64,000 nucleotides of DNA from Candidatus Desulfofervidaceae bacterium (GTDB lineage Bacteria; Desulfobacterota; Desulfofervidia; Desulfofervidales; Desulfofervidaceae). Both the position numbers and the translations under genes were made by a program. The stretch spans positions 62,001 to 126,000 of the forward strand of contig JALWFG010000021.1 of NCBI GenBank assembly GCA_027038965.1. The letters are read 5' to 3'. Under the pieces are notes generated by a model, which was not told the DNA's origin, made no database searches, and was given only the letters and a program-made list of their open reading frames with translations. Of the stretch, positions 17,518 through 27,067 are shown piece after piece (position 1 is the stretch's first letter; each line of letters starts with the position of its first letter).

Positions 17518-18018
17518 ATGCTGCTCAATCCGATTGACCTCTTAGTAGTCATTTTGGCAGGTTTTTTCTTGATCCTTGATGGAGTAAGGGGATTTATTAA
17601 AAGTATTAGTTTATTATTGGGTATTGTGGCGGGTTTTTGGTTGGCTGGTCATTATGCAGGCCTGGCCGCAGCCTTCTTAGAGCCTACTATTCCCTTTCCC
17701 TTCTCCTATATTATAGCCTTTATTTTGGTCTTTTTTGCAAGCATTCTGGGGGTTCAGCTTTTAGGAAAGATAATTCAATTTATCTTTAGGCCTCAGGTAT
17801 TACGATGGGCAGATCATCTTTTGGGATGTTTTTTGGGAATAGTGAAGGGCATTGTCTTAGCGGCTTTGATTCTGGCGGTCTTTAATGTCTTTCATCCCTT
17901 GCCTCGGGAAGTAAAAGAAAACTCTTATACATATCAATATCTTTCCCAAATTGCCAAGTGGATGACGGTAAAGGTCCCTCAAAAATTTTATTTAAAACCG
18001 ATAAAGGCGAAGAAATGA
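17518..18018 (+). CDS. CvpA-family membrane protein
   Basis: This 166-residue protein has four predicted membrane segments, starting NPIDLLVVILAGFFLILDGV and including the conserved loop RGFIKSISLLLG typical of CvpA/colicin V production proteins. The role in the cell envelope is poorly defined. Its stop codon overlaps the mazG start in ATGA, which argues that mazG starts at 18015. No clear ribosome site precedes ATG 17518. Confidence 0.8.
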   Translation: MLLNPIDLLVVILAGFFLILDGVRGFIKSISLLLGIVAGFWLAGHYAGLAAAFLEPTIPFPFSYIIAFILVFFASILGVQLLGKIIQFIFRPQVLRWADHLLGCFLGIVKGIVLAALILAVFNVFHPLPREVKENSYTYQYLSQIAKWMTVKVPQKFYLKPIKAKK

Positions 18019-18782
18019 GTGAAATTAAGAAATTAGAGGATGTCATAAGTGCTTTAAGGGGGGAAAATGGCTGTCCTTGGGATAAAAAGCAAACCCCACA
18101 GACACTCAAAAATTATCTTTTAGAAGAGGTTTATGAACTTATAGAGGCCATTGAAGAGGACGATGAAGAGGCCCTTAAAGAGGAATTGGGGGATGTTCTA
18201 TTTATGCTTGTCTTTTTAGCCCATATATATAGGCAAAGGGGGAAATTCAGCCTACAGGATGTTATTGACCAAGAAGTAGCCAAAATGGTGGGGCGTCATC
18301 CTCATGTGTTTGGCGAATTTCGTCCCAAGAGTATAGAAGAAATACATGCCAGATGGGAAGAAATAAAGGGTAAAGAAAAGCCAAAACGCCGTTCTCTTTT
18401 GGATGGTATTCCCAAGACTTTGCCTGCCTTAATGCTGGCTTATAAGGTGGGCAAAAAGGCCGCTAAGGTGGGGTTTGATTGGAAACGGCCTGAAGATGTT
18501 TTTGAAAAGCTTGAAGAGGAAACTGAAGAATTCAAACAATCTTTGAAACAGCAAAATGCAGAGAAAATAAAAGAAGAGCTAGGAGACATTCTTTTTTGCT
18601 GGGTAAATGTGGCTCGGCTTTTGAAAATCCAGCCAGAAGATGCCTTGCGCCAGACTGTGAAGAAGTTTAAAAAGCGGTTTCAATTCATAGAAAATGAGCT
18701 TAAAAAGAGACAGAGAGACATCAAAGAAGCCTCCTTAGAGGAGATGGATGCCCTTTGGGAAGTGGCCAAGGGTAAAAGCTAA
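18015..18782 (+). CDS. mazG: Nucleoside triphosphate pyrophosphohydrolase
   Basis: This 255-residue protein has two tandem MazG domains. The first carries GCPWDKKQTPQTL and the EExxE...ExxD metal ligands (LEEVYELIEAIEED and EELGDVLFMLVF). The second repeats them as KLEEETEEFKQSL and KEELGDILFCWV. It hydrolyses NTPs, including damaged or canonical ones, to NMP and pyrophosphate. The frame is open further upstream from 17958, but ATG 18015 overlaps the cvpA stop by 4 bases and begins directly before the conserved KLEDVISALRGENGCPWD region. The stop TAA shares its last base with the fxsA ATG. Confidence 0.93.
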   Translation: MSEIKKLEDVISALRGENGCPWDKKQTPQTLKNYLLEEVYELIEAIEEDDEEALKEELGDVLFMLVFLAHIYRQRGKFSLQDVIDQEVAKMVGRHPHVFGEFRPKSIEEIHARWEEIKGKEKPKRRSLLDGIPKTLPALMLAYKVGKKAAKVGFDWKRPEDVFEKLEEETEEFKQSLKQQNAEKIKEELGDILFCWVNVARLLKIQPEDALRQTVKKFKKRFQFIENELKKRQRDIKEASLEEMDALWEVAKGKS

Positions 18783-19165
18783 TGTTTTTTAAACTTTTTT
18801 CCCTTTTTACCATTGTTAGTTTAGTAGAACTTGCCCTGATCATCAAAGTAGGAAGTTGTTTAGGAGCACTAACGACTATTTTGATTATTGTGGCAACCGC
18901 CGTTTTGGGTGCCTATCTAGCCCAAATGGAGGGGTTGCAAATCATTGCCCGGATTCATGCTGAACTTCAGTCTGGGCGGGTACCTAGTGATTCTTTGATT
19001 GAAGGCCTACTCATTTTAGCTGGGGGACTTTTGCTCTTAACTCCAGGTTTTATTACTGATACCATCGGTTTTCTATGCATTATTCCCCCTACACGTCGGT
19101 TTTTTCGTAAAAAGCTAAAGGAATATTTCAAGACCAAAGTCGAAGTTCATTATTGGAGAATGTAG
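18782..19165 (+). CDS. FxsA-family membrane protein
   Basis: This 127-residue protein matches the FxsA (suppressor of F exclusion of phage T7) family: an N-terminal membrane segment, ALTTILIIVATAVLGAYLAQ, the conserved EGLLILAGGLLLLTPGFITD with Thr-Pro-Gly-Phe, and PPTRRFFRKKL. Function is largely unknown beyond overexpression phenotypes in E. coli. The start overlaps the mazG stop by one base (TAATG) and the stop directly abuts the argJ ATG, so the three are translationally coupled. Confidence 0.85.
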   Translation: MFFKLFSLFTIVSLVELALIIKVGSCLGALTTILIIVATAVLGAYLAQMEGLQIIARIHAELQSGRVPSDSLIEGLLILAGGLLLLTPGFITDTIGFLCIIPPTRRFFRKKLKEYFKTKVEVHYWRM

Positions 19166-20353
19166 ATGGGAAAGGAAATCCTTATCCCTGGTTTCTCTGT
19201 GGCAGTGGCCAGGGCAGGTCTTAAAAAAAATGAATTAGATATGGCCTTGGTTTACAGTGAAAGGCCAGCGGTCGTAGCCGGTTGTTTTACCCAAAATAGG
19301 GTCAAGGCGGCGCCTGTAATCTTAACTCAAAGGCATGTCAAAACGGGATTGGCTCAAGCCATCGTAATTAACAGTGGCAATGCCAATGCCTGTACTGGAG
19401 AACAAGGGCAAAAGGACGCCCATGAAATGGCATCTCTTATTGCCAAAGGATTAAATATCCCTGAAAATCTGGTTTTGGTATGTTCTACAGGGGTAATTGG
19501 TTCCTATTTGCCCATGGACAAGGTGAGGGCGGGAATCAACGAGCTTTTTTCAAAACTTGGTTCTGCTTCTTTTGAAGATGTGGCCAGGGCCATTATGACA
19601 ACAGATACCTTTCCTAAAATGGTTTATAAGGAAGGAAAAATAAAGGGATATCGCTTTCGACTTTTGGGAATAGCCAAAGGAGCCGGGATGATTCAGCCCA
19701 ATATGGCCACCATGTTGGCCTTTTTTTTGACCGATATTTATATTACTCCAGCCCTTCTTCAACCGATGTTTCAAAAAGTCGTTTCTTTAAGCTTTAATCG
19801 GATTTCTGTAGATGGGGATACAAGCACTAATGATACTGCCCTAGCATTGGCAAATGGATATGCCCAAAACCCCATATTGAAGGAAAGGGACTATGCCTCA
19901 TTTAAAAAGGTCTTATTAGAAACGGCCATGGAACTGGCCAAAATGATTGCTAAGGATGGAGAAGGCGCAAGTAAACTGATAGAAATCCACATAAAAGGGC
20001 TCTCTACAGTAGATCAAGCCAATCAGGTAGCCCGTACTATTGCCAATTCGCCCTTGGTAAAGACAGCCATTTATGGGGGAGATGCCAATTGGGGGCGGAT
20101 TATGGCCGCCATTGGTAGGTGCGGCATAGACCTTAATCCTGAAAAGGTTGACATTTATCTAGGTAATGTGCATCTTGTCAAGAATGGTCTGGGAATGGGT
20201 AAAGAGGCAGAAGATAGGGCCCAAATTTATTTAAAAAACAACAAGGAAGTCCTTCTTGTGGTAGACTTTAAAAGTGGTCAAGCTGAAACCCGATGGTATA
20301 CTTGTGATTTGACAGAAGACTATATCCGCATCAATGCAAGTTATAGGACATGA
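19166..20353 (+). CDS. argJ: Bifunctional ornithine acetyltransferase / N-acetylglutamate synthase
   Basis: This 395-residue self-cleaving enzyme of the cyclic arginine pathway transfers acetyl from N-acetylornithine to glutamate. The autoproteolysis site is at A181-T182 in KGAGMIQPNMATML, where Thr182 becomes the nucleophile. Other signatures are INSGNANACTG, DGDTSTNDTAL, and the C-terminal DANWGRIMAAIGRCG and RINASYRT. Whether it also acts as acetyl-CoA-dependent synthase cannot be decided from sequence. It starts directly after the fxsA stop and converges with an HD gene 10 bases downstream. argG and argH lie 31 kb away. Confidence 0.96.
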   Translation: MGKEILIPGFSVAVARAGLKKNELDMALVYSERPAVVAGCFTQNRVKAAPVILTQRHVKTGLAQAIVINSGNANACTGEQGQKDAHEMASLIAKGLNIPENLVLVCSTGVIGSYLPMDKVRAGINELFSKLGSASFEDVARAIMTTDTFPKMVYKEGKIKGYRFRLLGIAKGAGMIQPNMATMLAFFLTDIYITPALLQPMFQKVVSLSFNRISVDGDTSTNDTALALANGYAQNPILKERDYASFKKVLLETAMELAKMIAKDGEGASKLIEIHIKGLSTVDQANQVARTIANSPLVKTAIYGGDANWGRIMAAIGRCGIDLNPEKVDIYLGNVHLVKNGLGMGKEAEDRAQIYLKNNKEVLLVVDFKSGQAETRWYTCDLTEDYIRINASYRT

Positions 20354-20363
20354 TTTGTGAACC

Positions 20364-21155
20364 CTAGCAAGAATTCTGAAGGTAATTCTTGAGGTGTTTC
20401 TCAATCCGTCTTATATCCTCAGTATGAGGTAAAAAGGAAAGGATTTTTTCTAAATACTGCCTTCGTTTTATGACCTGAAAGGTAGGCTTAAAATTGATGT
20501 CAAAGATCCAGCTTAGAAGCATAAGCTTCATATCATTTTTGCACTGCATCAGTTTCAAATCAGAAATCTGATTATTAAGAATGTCATTAATAATTTCGGT
20601 TGAATATCCCTCTTTATCTGGCAATTCTAATTCAATGGTCTTATTGGCAGGTGTAGGATGTTCATACGAGTTTATAAACACGCGAAGAACATCCAGTTTA
20701 TCGGCATCTCGGATAAGCCTGCTATAAAACAAAACTTCATCTGAGAGATTATCTGGCAATTTGCGAACATTGTGGTATTCAATGGCCTTTAGGATAATAT
20801 TTTGAACATTTGCTGGCAAATTTTCTAGAATATGACTTTTTTTCAACACCTTAACCCCTAAAAGGGCATGATTTTCAGAGGCAGCATCTCTAAAGGTGCC
20901 ATATTTTTCATATTGAGGGAAACGTCCCACATCATGAAATAAACCAATCGTCTTGGCAAGAAAAAGTTCTTCCTGTTTAAGATTGAGTTTCCGACCCAGA
21001 TTAACAATCTCCTGACAAACTCTTAGGGTGTGCTTTTCTTTCAAAGAAATGATTTTTTGCCGTTCTTTTGATTTATGGTTATAAAAAGAACGAACATAGA
21101 CTTTAAACCAATGATAAAAGGAAAGAAAGTGCCTACCAGTAATTAAACCTTGCAT
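20364..21155 (-). CDS. HD-domain phosphohydrolase
   Basis: This 263-residue protein has an HD metal-binding core: HTLRVCQEIVNLG, then GLFHDVGRFPQYEKYGTF with the His-Asp pair, IEYHNVRKLP and RDADKLDVLRVF. It is a soluble single-domain metallo-phosphohydrolase; nucleotide-type substrates are typical but unpredictable. It follows the AMMECR1 gene after a 57-base gap on the same strand and may be the last gene of the aminotransferase-hom-apgM-pncB run. No partner domain is present. Confidence 0.8.
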   Translation of the reverse strand: MQGLITGRHFLSFYHWFKVYVRSFYNHKSKERQKIISLKEKHTLRVCQEIVNLGRKLNLKQEELFLAKTIGLFHDVGRFPQYEKYGTFRDAASENHALLGVKVLKKSHILENLPANVQNIILKAIEYHNVRKLPDNLSDEVLFYSRLIRDADKLDVLRVFINSYEHPTPANKTIELELPDKEGYSTEIINDILNNQISDLKLMQCKNDMKLMLLSWIFDINFKPTFQVIKRRQYLEKILSFLPHTEDIRRIEKHLKNYLQNSC

Positions 21156-21212
21156 AATACTCTTTAAGATGGTGCCTTATCAATTTTTGTCAAAGTGGGC
21201 TGAAAGCCCGAT

Positions 21213-21770
21213 CTACCTAATCCCTAGATCCTTCTCACTGAACACATTGGCCGAAAAAATATATATTTCTGCCCCTGACTGCCAGCATCCTGGAGGCAAC
21301 CCGGCCTTCAGGCAGGTATGATCCAGAAATTGATACCTATCCCAACCATATTCTGTAGCCACCTGAGGCAAAAGCACGCCTCGATAAAATCCCTTTATTA
21401 AAAAAATACCATGTTTGCCAACCTCTATTTGCTCCACATCCGTAATGCGTTGCAAGGGGGAAAGCACCGAAATTTCTATGTCTATCTCCTCATATTCTTC
21501 CTTGGTTAACGGAGGGAATCTAGGGTCTCTAAAGGCCGCTTCTATGGACATTTGCTGAACTGTAAGATAAAGGGGTCTTTCACCAATGAGAGAGCCGATA
21601 CAACCTCTTAGTTGGCCATGCTTGTGCAAGGTAACAAAGGTCCCGCATCGTTTCTTCAAAATTTCACTTGGAGGAGAAACTTCGGGTAAAGGTTGATGAT
21701 TTAAAGCAGCCCAGATGGTGTCCCTGGCCAATTTCAAAAGAAATTTTTTTTCTTCATTGGTCAACTGCAT
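21213..21770 (-). CDS. AMMECR1-domain protein
   Basis: This 185-residue protein has the invariant LRGCIGSLIG motif and the surrounding pattern GTFVTLHKHG, AAFRDPRFPPLTKEE and EIDIEISVLSPLQRI. In many anaerobes this family is the A component of an AmmeMemoRadiSam set, but no Memo or AMMECR1-type radical SAM gene is nearby here. Molecular function is unknown. The start overlaps the pncB stop by one base, indicating coupling. Confidence 0.88.
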   Translation of the reverse strand: MQLTNEEKKFLLKLARDTIWAALNHQPLPEVSPPSEILKKRCGTFVTLHKHGQLRGCIGSLIGERPLYLTVQQMSIEAAFRDPRFPPLTKEEYEEIDIEISVLSPLQRITDVEQIEVGKHGIFLIKGFYRGVLLPQVATEYGWDRYQFLDHTCLKAGLPPGCWQSGAEIYIFSANVFSEKDLGIR

Positions 21771-23122
21771 TAGCTCTCTCCCAACTCTTTTTCCTTCACT
21801 TTAAAAACGACTTGGTTTTGAAGATTTTCAAGTCCTGAAGAAATTTCTACAGGGTAGGTGTCTGGGGCATTAAGCCGCCTATATCTTTCTGCCAGATTGC
21901 CAAATTCCTCTTGAAACCTAGCCCTGATATCTTTAAGGTCATCGTTAATTATTCTTTTCCCGCCTTTCATAACTGGCCTCAACAGGGGATCTCCTGAAAG
22001 TTGCTCACTCCTCAAGGCAATGATATCCTTTTTAAGCTTGCCATTTTCTATAATCCGAAACACCTGTTTTTCGTCTACTAATGTCCTTTTGCCTGTGCTT
22101 AATTTTAAAACCGGTCTGCCATTATATTTGACTAGTTTATAGGCAATATCTGTATAAGGGGCATCGGCTGAAACCCCCATTTTTGTGCCTACACCAAAGG
22201 CATCAATCTCTGCCCCCTCCTTTAAAAGTCTTTCAATTTTGTATTCATCAAGCCCACCACTAGCAAAAATCATAACATCGTTAAGCCCTGCTTCTTCTAA
22301 AACCGCTTTTACCTCTTGGCTTAATTCAGCCATGTTTCCACTATCAATACGCACTCCTTTCAAGCGTTTTCCCTTCTCTATCATTTCCTTTCCCACAATA
22401 GCTGCCTTATGGGCACCAATGACAGTGTCATAGGTATCAATTAAAAGGACCGTATTTTCTGGAAACATTTCGGCAAAGGCTCGAAAGGCATCAATCTCCC
22501 TTTTAAAACTAGTAACAAAAGAGTGGGCCATAGTACCAAACACCGGAATGCCATAATGTTTTCCTGCTAGAACATTACTAGTCCCAATAAAGCCAGCAAT
22601 ATAGCTAGCCCGGGCCACCTTAAGCCCGGCGTCTATTCCCTGAGTGCGTCTTAAAGAAAAATCTACTACGGCCCTTCCTCCAGCCGCATGAACGCATCTC
22701 GCAGCCTTGGTAGCAATCATAACCTGAAGATTAATGGCGTTCATCACAAAGGTTTCAACAAGCTGGGCCTCAATAATAGGAGCAGTAATCTCCAAAATGG
22801 GCTCGTCTTTGAAAAAGAGTCTGCCTTCAGGAATGGCAAAGACATCTCCTGTAAAACGAAGCTTACCCAAGTAATGAAGAAAATCATCACTAAAAAGTCC
22901 TGTTTGGGCAAGATAATCAAGGTCGCCCTGTTTGAAGTGGAATGTCTCTAAAAAATCCAACACATCAGCCAATCCAGCGCTCACAAAATAGCCTCGGTTA
23001 GGAGGATATTCCCGAATAAAAAGGCTAAAGGTCGCTGGGGCAAACATTTTGTGTCGATAATAGCAAGCTGCCATCGTAAATTCATAAAGGTCTGTCAAAA
23101 GACTCAAATTGTTTTTCCACAT
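21770..23122 (-). CDS. pncB: Nicotinate phosphoribosyltransferase
   Basis: This 450-residue enzyme converts nicotinate and PRPP to nicotinate mononucleotide in NAD salvage. Signature blocks: LTDLYEFTMAACYYRH at the N-terminus, LRRTQGIDAGLKVARASYIA, and FGTMAHSFVTSF with the phosphorylated-His region, then IDTYDTV, GVRIDSGNM and FASGGLDEYKI. The C-terminal ~100 residues follow the longer bacterial/archaeal form. It lies 11 bases after apgM and overlaps the AMMECR1 gene. No NAD biosynthesis neighbours are seen in the window. Confidence 0.93.
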   Translation of the reverse strand: MWKNNLSLLTDLYEFTMAACYYRHKMFAPATFSLFIREYPPNRGYFVSAGLADVLDFLETFHFKQGDLDYLAQTGLFSDDFLHYLGKLRFTGDVFAIPEGRLFFKDEPILEITAPIIEAQLVETFVMNAINLQVMIATKAARCVHAAGGRAVVDFSLRRTQGIDAGLKVARASYIAGFIGTSNVLAGKHYGIPVFGTMAHSFVTSFKREIDAFRAFAEMFPENTVLLIDTYDTVIGAHKAAIVGKEMIEKGKRLKGVRIDSGNMAELSQEVKAVLEEAGLNDVMIFASGGLDEYKIERLLKEGAEIDAFGVGTKMGVSADAPYTDIAYKLVKYNGRPVLKLSTGKRTLVDEKQVFRIIENGKLKKDIIALRSEQLSGDPLLRPVMKGGKRIINDDLKDIRARFQEEFGNLAERYRRLNAPDTYPVEISSGLENLQNQVVFKVKEKELGES

Positions 23123-23133
23123 GATACCTTACC

Positions 23134-24321
23134 TTAAATATTGAGAAACTTCTTCAACAATTTAGGTCCACTAGGGATAAAGATGCCATTTTCCTGGGCT
23201 ACCCTTTCACAAAATGGTCTTTTATCAGATGCCTGACCTTTATTTGTCAAAATAGCAAAAGGCACAGGGGCGGCAACATGAGTTTTCACAGCAATAGGGG
23301 TATAATGGTCCATTGTTACCATAATCCTAATGTCTTCTTTTAAGGCCCTTTCAAGCACTGTTCCCACAACCTCTTTATCAAATTTTTCAATGGCCTTTAT
23401 TTTGGCTTCGAGATTCCCTTCATGTCCGGCCTCATCAGGGGCCTCTACATGAACATAGACAAAATCATGGTCGTTTAGTGTTTCCAGGGCATACTTAGCC
23501 TTGCCTCTAAAGTTTGTATCCAAATACCCAGTTGCTCCAGGCACATTGATTACCTCTAGACCTGCCAAAACTCCAATTCCTTTAATCAAATCTACGGCTG
23601 AAATCACAGCACCTTTTAAACCGTATAATTCTTCAAACTTGGGCATCCGAGGCATCTTTCCCTGACCCCAAGGCCAGATACTGTTGGCAGGATTTTTTCC
23701 TTCTTTAATTCGCCTTTGATTTACAGGGTGGGCCGTCAATAATTCTCGAGTTTGGATAATCAGTTTTTTAATCTCTTCTGGCAGTTCCTTTAAATAAGGA
23801 GAAATTTCCTGGCCAGTAATGTCATGAGGAGGAGTAGTCTTGAAATTTTCCTTACCACCATGCCAAATCAGGATATGCCTATAGCTTATGCCTGCAAAAA
23901 GGGAAAATTTGTCTGGTAAGATGCCTTCTAAACTAGTGATGATTTGTCGGGCCTCCTCAGAAGAAATGTGCCCGGCACTGTAATCCTGCATAAACGTTTG
24001 GCCATCTTTTTGTTGAAGGGTAACCAGATTGCACCGAAAAATAATATCGTCAGGCTTGACTTTTATTCCCAGGCTGGCCGCCTCTATGGGACCTCTGCCA
24101 GTATGATATTTCTGAGGATCAAACCCCATAAGGCTCATGTTGGCCACATCGCTTCCTGGAGGCATACCTTCAGGCACCGTTTGCACTACTCCCAAGACAC
24201 CACAAGAGGCGATAAAGTCCATATTAGGAGTATGAGCGGCTTCCAAGGGAGTCTTTCCCTGAAGTGCTTCTATAGGGTAATCTCCCATGCCATCGCCAAC
24301 GAGAATGACAAACTTGGACAT
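23134..24321 (-). CDS. apgM: Cofactor-independent phosphoglycerate mutase, archaeal (ApgM) type
   Basis: This 395-residue alkaline-phosphatase-superfamily enzyme interconverts 2- and 3-phosphoglycerate. The N-terminus VILVGDGMGDYPIEALQGKT holds a metal Asp. PGSDVANMSLMGFDP contains the phospho-Ser, and HVEAPDEAGHEGN and MVTMDHYTPIAVKTH hold later metal ligands. The length and pattern are those of the archaeal ApgM class rather than the ~510-residue bacterial GpmI. It sits between hom and pncB with one-base overlap to hom, an arrangement often seen in deltaproteobacteria, where a homoserine kinase role has been considered for neighbours of hom. Confidence 0.92.
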   Translation of the reverse strand: MSKFVILVGDGMGDYPIEALQGKTPLEAAHTPNMDFIASCGVLGVVQTVPEGMPPGSDVANMSLMGFDPQKYHTGRGPIEAASLGIKVKPDDIIFRCNLVTLQQKDGQTFMQDYSAGHISSEEARQIITSLEGILPDKFSLFAGISYRHILIWHGGKENFKTTPPHDITGQEISPYLKELPEEIKKLIIQTRELLTAHPVNQRRIKEGKNPANSIWPWGQGKMPRMPKFEELYGLKGAVISAVDLIKGIGVLAGLEVINVPGATGYLDTNFRGKAKYALETLNDHDFVYVHVEAPDEAGHEGNLEAKIKAIEKFDKEVVGTVLERALKEDIRIMVTMDHYTPIAVKTHVAAPVPFAILTNKGQASDKRPFCERVAQENGIFIPSGPKLLKKFLNI

Positions 24322-25643
24322 TATTCTATCCTTAAACTTTCTTCTATTCTGATAAACACAGGTTTGTCTTTTACTACTTCCAACCCTTCAATTTCCTTTA
24401 AGGCCTGTTTAACATTGGCCTCTCTGGCCTCATGAGTAAGCATAACAATGGGAACAGCGCCGTTAACCTCCCGCCCTTTTTGAACGACTGATTCAAGACT
24501 AATATTATATCTGCCTAAAATGCCAGAAATCTTGGAAAGCACACCAGGACGGTCTAAGGCATAAAATCGGAAATAATACCTAAAATCCATTTCATCTATT
24601 TTGACCATAGATTTTGGTCTTCTTTGACCCAAAATAAAGGCCATAGATGGAGTGCGTCCATTAGCCCCTTTGACGATATTTCTGGCAATATCCACTATAT
24701 CACTTACTACGGCACTACCAGTAGGCATCATGCCTGCCCCCAGACCATAAAAAAGCACATTACCCACAGCATCCCCCTTGACCAAAAGGGCGTTATAGGC
24801 CCCGTTGACATTTGCCAGAAGATGGTCCGAGGGAATCATTGTAGGATGGACCCGGGCTTCAATCCCTTGCTCAGTCATGTGAGAAATGGCCAAAAGTTTT
24901 ATCGTGTAACCAAATTCTTGAGCAAACTGAATATCAACCGGTTCAATTTGACTAATACCTTCAATATGAATAGACTTGTAGTCTATGGGCACCCCATAAC
25001 AAAGCCCCACTAAGATGGCCAGTTTGTGGGCTGTATCAATGCCTTCTACATCAAAGGTAGGATCGGCTTCGGCATACCCCTTTTGCTGAGCCTCTTTAAG
25101 CACTTCTTTAAATGGCTTGCCTTCATTAGTCATTTTGGTAAGGATATAATTGGCTGTGCCATTCAAAATCCCAAAGAAACATAGTATATTATTGGCCACT
25201 AATCCTTCTTTAATACCTCGGATGAGGGGAATTCCCCCCCCCACACTGGCCTCAAATCCAATGTCTACATTGCATTCCGTAGCAGTATCAAAAATTTCTT
25301 CTCCATAAAGGGCCAAAAGGGCCTTGTTGGCAGTTATCACATGTTTTCCATTTTTTATGGCGTTGAGGATAAATGTCCTAGCAGGCTCATATCCACCAAT
25401 AAGCTCTACGACAATGTCAATATCAGGGTCATTGATTACCTCACTGGCATCGGTAGTAAGCTCAATCCCTGAAAGGTCTACTGGCCGAGGGCGAGTCAAA
25501 TTTCTATCAGCGATTTTTTTTAAAACTATGGGGACACCTACTTTTTTCAATAAAAGCGTTTTTTGTTCTATTAGAATTTTAGCCACCCCTGTACCTACGG
25601 TTCCTAGACCAATAAGTCCTACTTTTACCTCTTTCATTTCCAT
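24321..25643 (-). CDS. hom: Homoserine dehydrogenase with ACT domain
   Basis: This ~440-residue enzyme reduces aspartate semialdehyde to homoserine. Motifs: GLIGLGTVGTGVAKIL (NAD(P) fold), VGGGIPLIRGIKEGL, LNGTANYILTKM, and ADPTFDVEGIDTAHKLAIL with catalytic Asp/Lys. A C-terminal ACT domain (RFYALDRPGVLSKISGIL) probably gives threonine feedback. The frame is open from GTG 25646, but ATG 25643 overlaps the aminotransferase stop by one base (TGATG) and is preferred. Its substrate is also a substrate of the ADTH synthase at 13454, so threonine/methionine and aromatic synthesis draw on one pool. Confidence 0.96.
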   Translation of the reverse strand: MEMKEVKVGLIGLGTVGTGVAKILIEQKTLLLKKVGVPIVLKKIADRNLTRPRPVDLSGIELTTDASEVINDPDIDIVVELIGGYEPARTFILNAIKNGKHVITANKALLALYGEEIFDTATECNVDIGFEASVGGGIPLIRGIKEGLVANNILCFFGILNGTANYILTKMTNEGKPFKEVLKEAQQKGYAEADPTFDVEGIDTAHKLAILVGLCYGVPIDYKSIHIEGISQIEPVDIQFAQEFGYTIKLLAISHMTEQGIEARVHPTMIPSDHLLANVNGAYNALLVKGDAVGNVLFYGLGAGMMPTGSAVVSDIVDIARNIVKGANGRTPSMAFILGQRRPKSMVKIDEMDFRYYFRFYALDRPGVLSKISGILGRYNISLESVVQKGREVNGAVPIVMLTHEAREANVKQALKEIEGLEVVKDKPVFIRIEESLRIE

Positions 25644-26833
25644 CACCCTTGTTGAAACACCTTCCTAATTCCTCTAATGGCTTGTCTAATCCGATGAGGA
25701 TTTTCTACCAATGCAAATCGCACATACTCATCGCCATACTCCCCAAACCCAACCCCAGGAGAAACAGCTACTTTGGCCTCACGAATCAACTTAAGCGAAA
25801 ATTCTACTGAACCTAAGTGCTTAAATTGCTCTGGAATTTTGGCCCACACAAACATAGTGGCCTTTGGCTTTTCAATTTTCCAGCCAATACGGTTTAATCC
25901 TTCTATTAAAACATCTCGTCGCTCCTTATAGATTTCAACTGTTTCTTTAACACAATCTTGAGGGCCATTTAAGGCAATAATAGAGGCAATTTGGATAGGC
26001 TGAAAGATACCATAATCCAGATAACTCTTGATGCGTGTTAAGGCGCCAATGATTTTTTTGTTACCCACACAAAAACCTACCCGCCATCCGGGCATATTAT
26101 AGCTTTTGGACAGAGAGAAAAACTCCACTCCAATATCCTTAGCACCCTTAGCCTGAAGAAAACTAGGCGGCCTATAGCCATCAAAGGCCAAATCGGCATA
26201 AGCAAAGTCGTGGATTACCCACATTTTGTGCTCTTTGGCAAAGTCTACTACCTTTTGGAAAAAGTTAATATCTACTATTTGAGTGGTGGGGTTGTGCGGG
26301 AAAGAAAGCACAAGTAGTTTTGGCCTTGGCCAGGCCTCTTTAGTAGCCTTGACCAACTCTTCAAAAAAGTCATACTCTTCAGTTAAAGGAATACTACGCA
26401 CATCGGCATTGGCAATAACCACAGCATAACTGTGGATAGGATAGGTAGGATTAGGCACTAAGGCTAGGTCCCCTGGGCCCAACATTACGAGCATAAGATG
26501 GGCATAACCTTCTTTACTTCCAATGGTAGCTACGGCCTCAGTTTCAGGATCAATGTCTATATCATAGCGGCGTTTATACCAATCGGCGATGGCCATCCGG
26601 AGTTTTCTTATTCCCCTAGAGGCAGAATAACGATGGTTTTTGGGTTTTTGAGCCGCTTCAACTAATTTATTTACAATGTGTTTAGGGGTAGGTAAATCAG
26701 GATTACCCATTCCAAGGTCAATAATATCCTCACCCCTGCGCCTAGCCTCCATCTTTAACTGATTGACTACCGCAAAGACATACGGAGGCAGTCTTTTAAT
26801 CCTCGGGAAAACGTCTTCTAAACGATTGGCCAT
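25643..26833 (-). CDS. Class I PLP aminotransferase (aspartate/alanine type)
   Basis: This 396-residue fold-type I aminotransferase starts [20 protein letters not shown] and has the PLP lysine in [17 protein letters not shown], plus FPHNPTTQ and the C-terminal [19 protein letters not shown]. Sequence style is that of the AlaA/AlaC-like and putative aspartate aminotransferases beside hom in many Desulfobacterota. Substrate is unproven; amino-group supply for the aspartate family is the contextual guess. A GTG at 26845 extends the frame, but ATG 26833 lies closer to the family start. It is the first gene of the hom-apgM-pncB operon behind the promoter at 26866-26893. Confidence 0.9.
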   Translation of the reverse strand: MANRLEDVFPRIKRLPPYVFAVVNQLKMEARRRGEDIIDLGMGNPDLPTPKHIVNKLVEAAQKPKNHRYSASRGIRKLRMAIADWYKRRYDIDIDPETEAVATIGSKEGYAHLMLVMLGPGDLALVPNPTYPIHSYAVVIANADVRSIPLTEEYDFFEELVKATKEAWPRPKLLVLSFPHNPTTQIVDINFFQKVVDFAKEHKMWVIHDFAYADLAFDGYRPPSFLQAKGAKDIGVEFFSLSKSYNMPGWRVGFCVGNKKIIGALTRIKSYLDYGIFQPIQIASIIALNGPQDCVKETVEIYKERRDVLIEGLNRIGWKIEKPKATMFVWAKIPEQFKHLGSVEFSLKLIREAKVAVSPGVGFGEYGDEYVRFALVENPHRIRQAIRGIRKVFQQG

Positions 26834-26865
26834 TTTATACCCCACAGCAAATTTCTTTAAAAAAA

Positions 26866-26893
26866 ATTATAACTCTTTTAACTTTTATGTAAA
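26866..26893 (-). promoter_or_regulatory. Promoter of the aminotransferase-hom operon
   Basis: Reading the minus strand, TTTACA (26893-26888) and a perfect TATAAT (26871-26866) are separated by 16 bases. The expected start leaves about 25 bases of leader before ATG 26833. Confidence 0.65.
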
Positions 26894-27006
26894 TGGCATA
26901 AAAAAAATGGATTGTCAATTTTTGAAGTAAGTATGTGAAGTATTAAAGTTATGCTTCATTATCATTTTTCTTTATAACGAAATTAAATTTTATTAATTTT
27001 TTTTAT

Positions 27007-27035
27007 TTGACTTAAAAAAAGTTTGTTGCTAATAA
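27007..27035 (+). promoter_or_regulatory. Promoter of the MopB oxidoreductase
   Basis: TTGACT (27007-27012) and TAATAA (27030-27035) are spaced by 17 bases. An imperfect palindrome with arms TGAAG and CTTCA lies about 60 bases upstream (26936-26958) and could be an operator. Confidence 0.5.
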
Positions 27036-27067
27036 AACTGAACTTAGTTGGCAATTTGGGGGAGAAA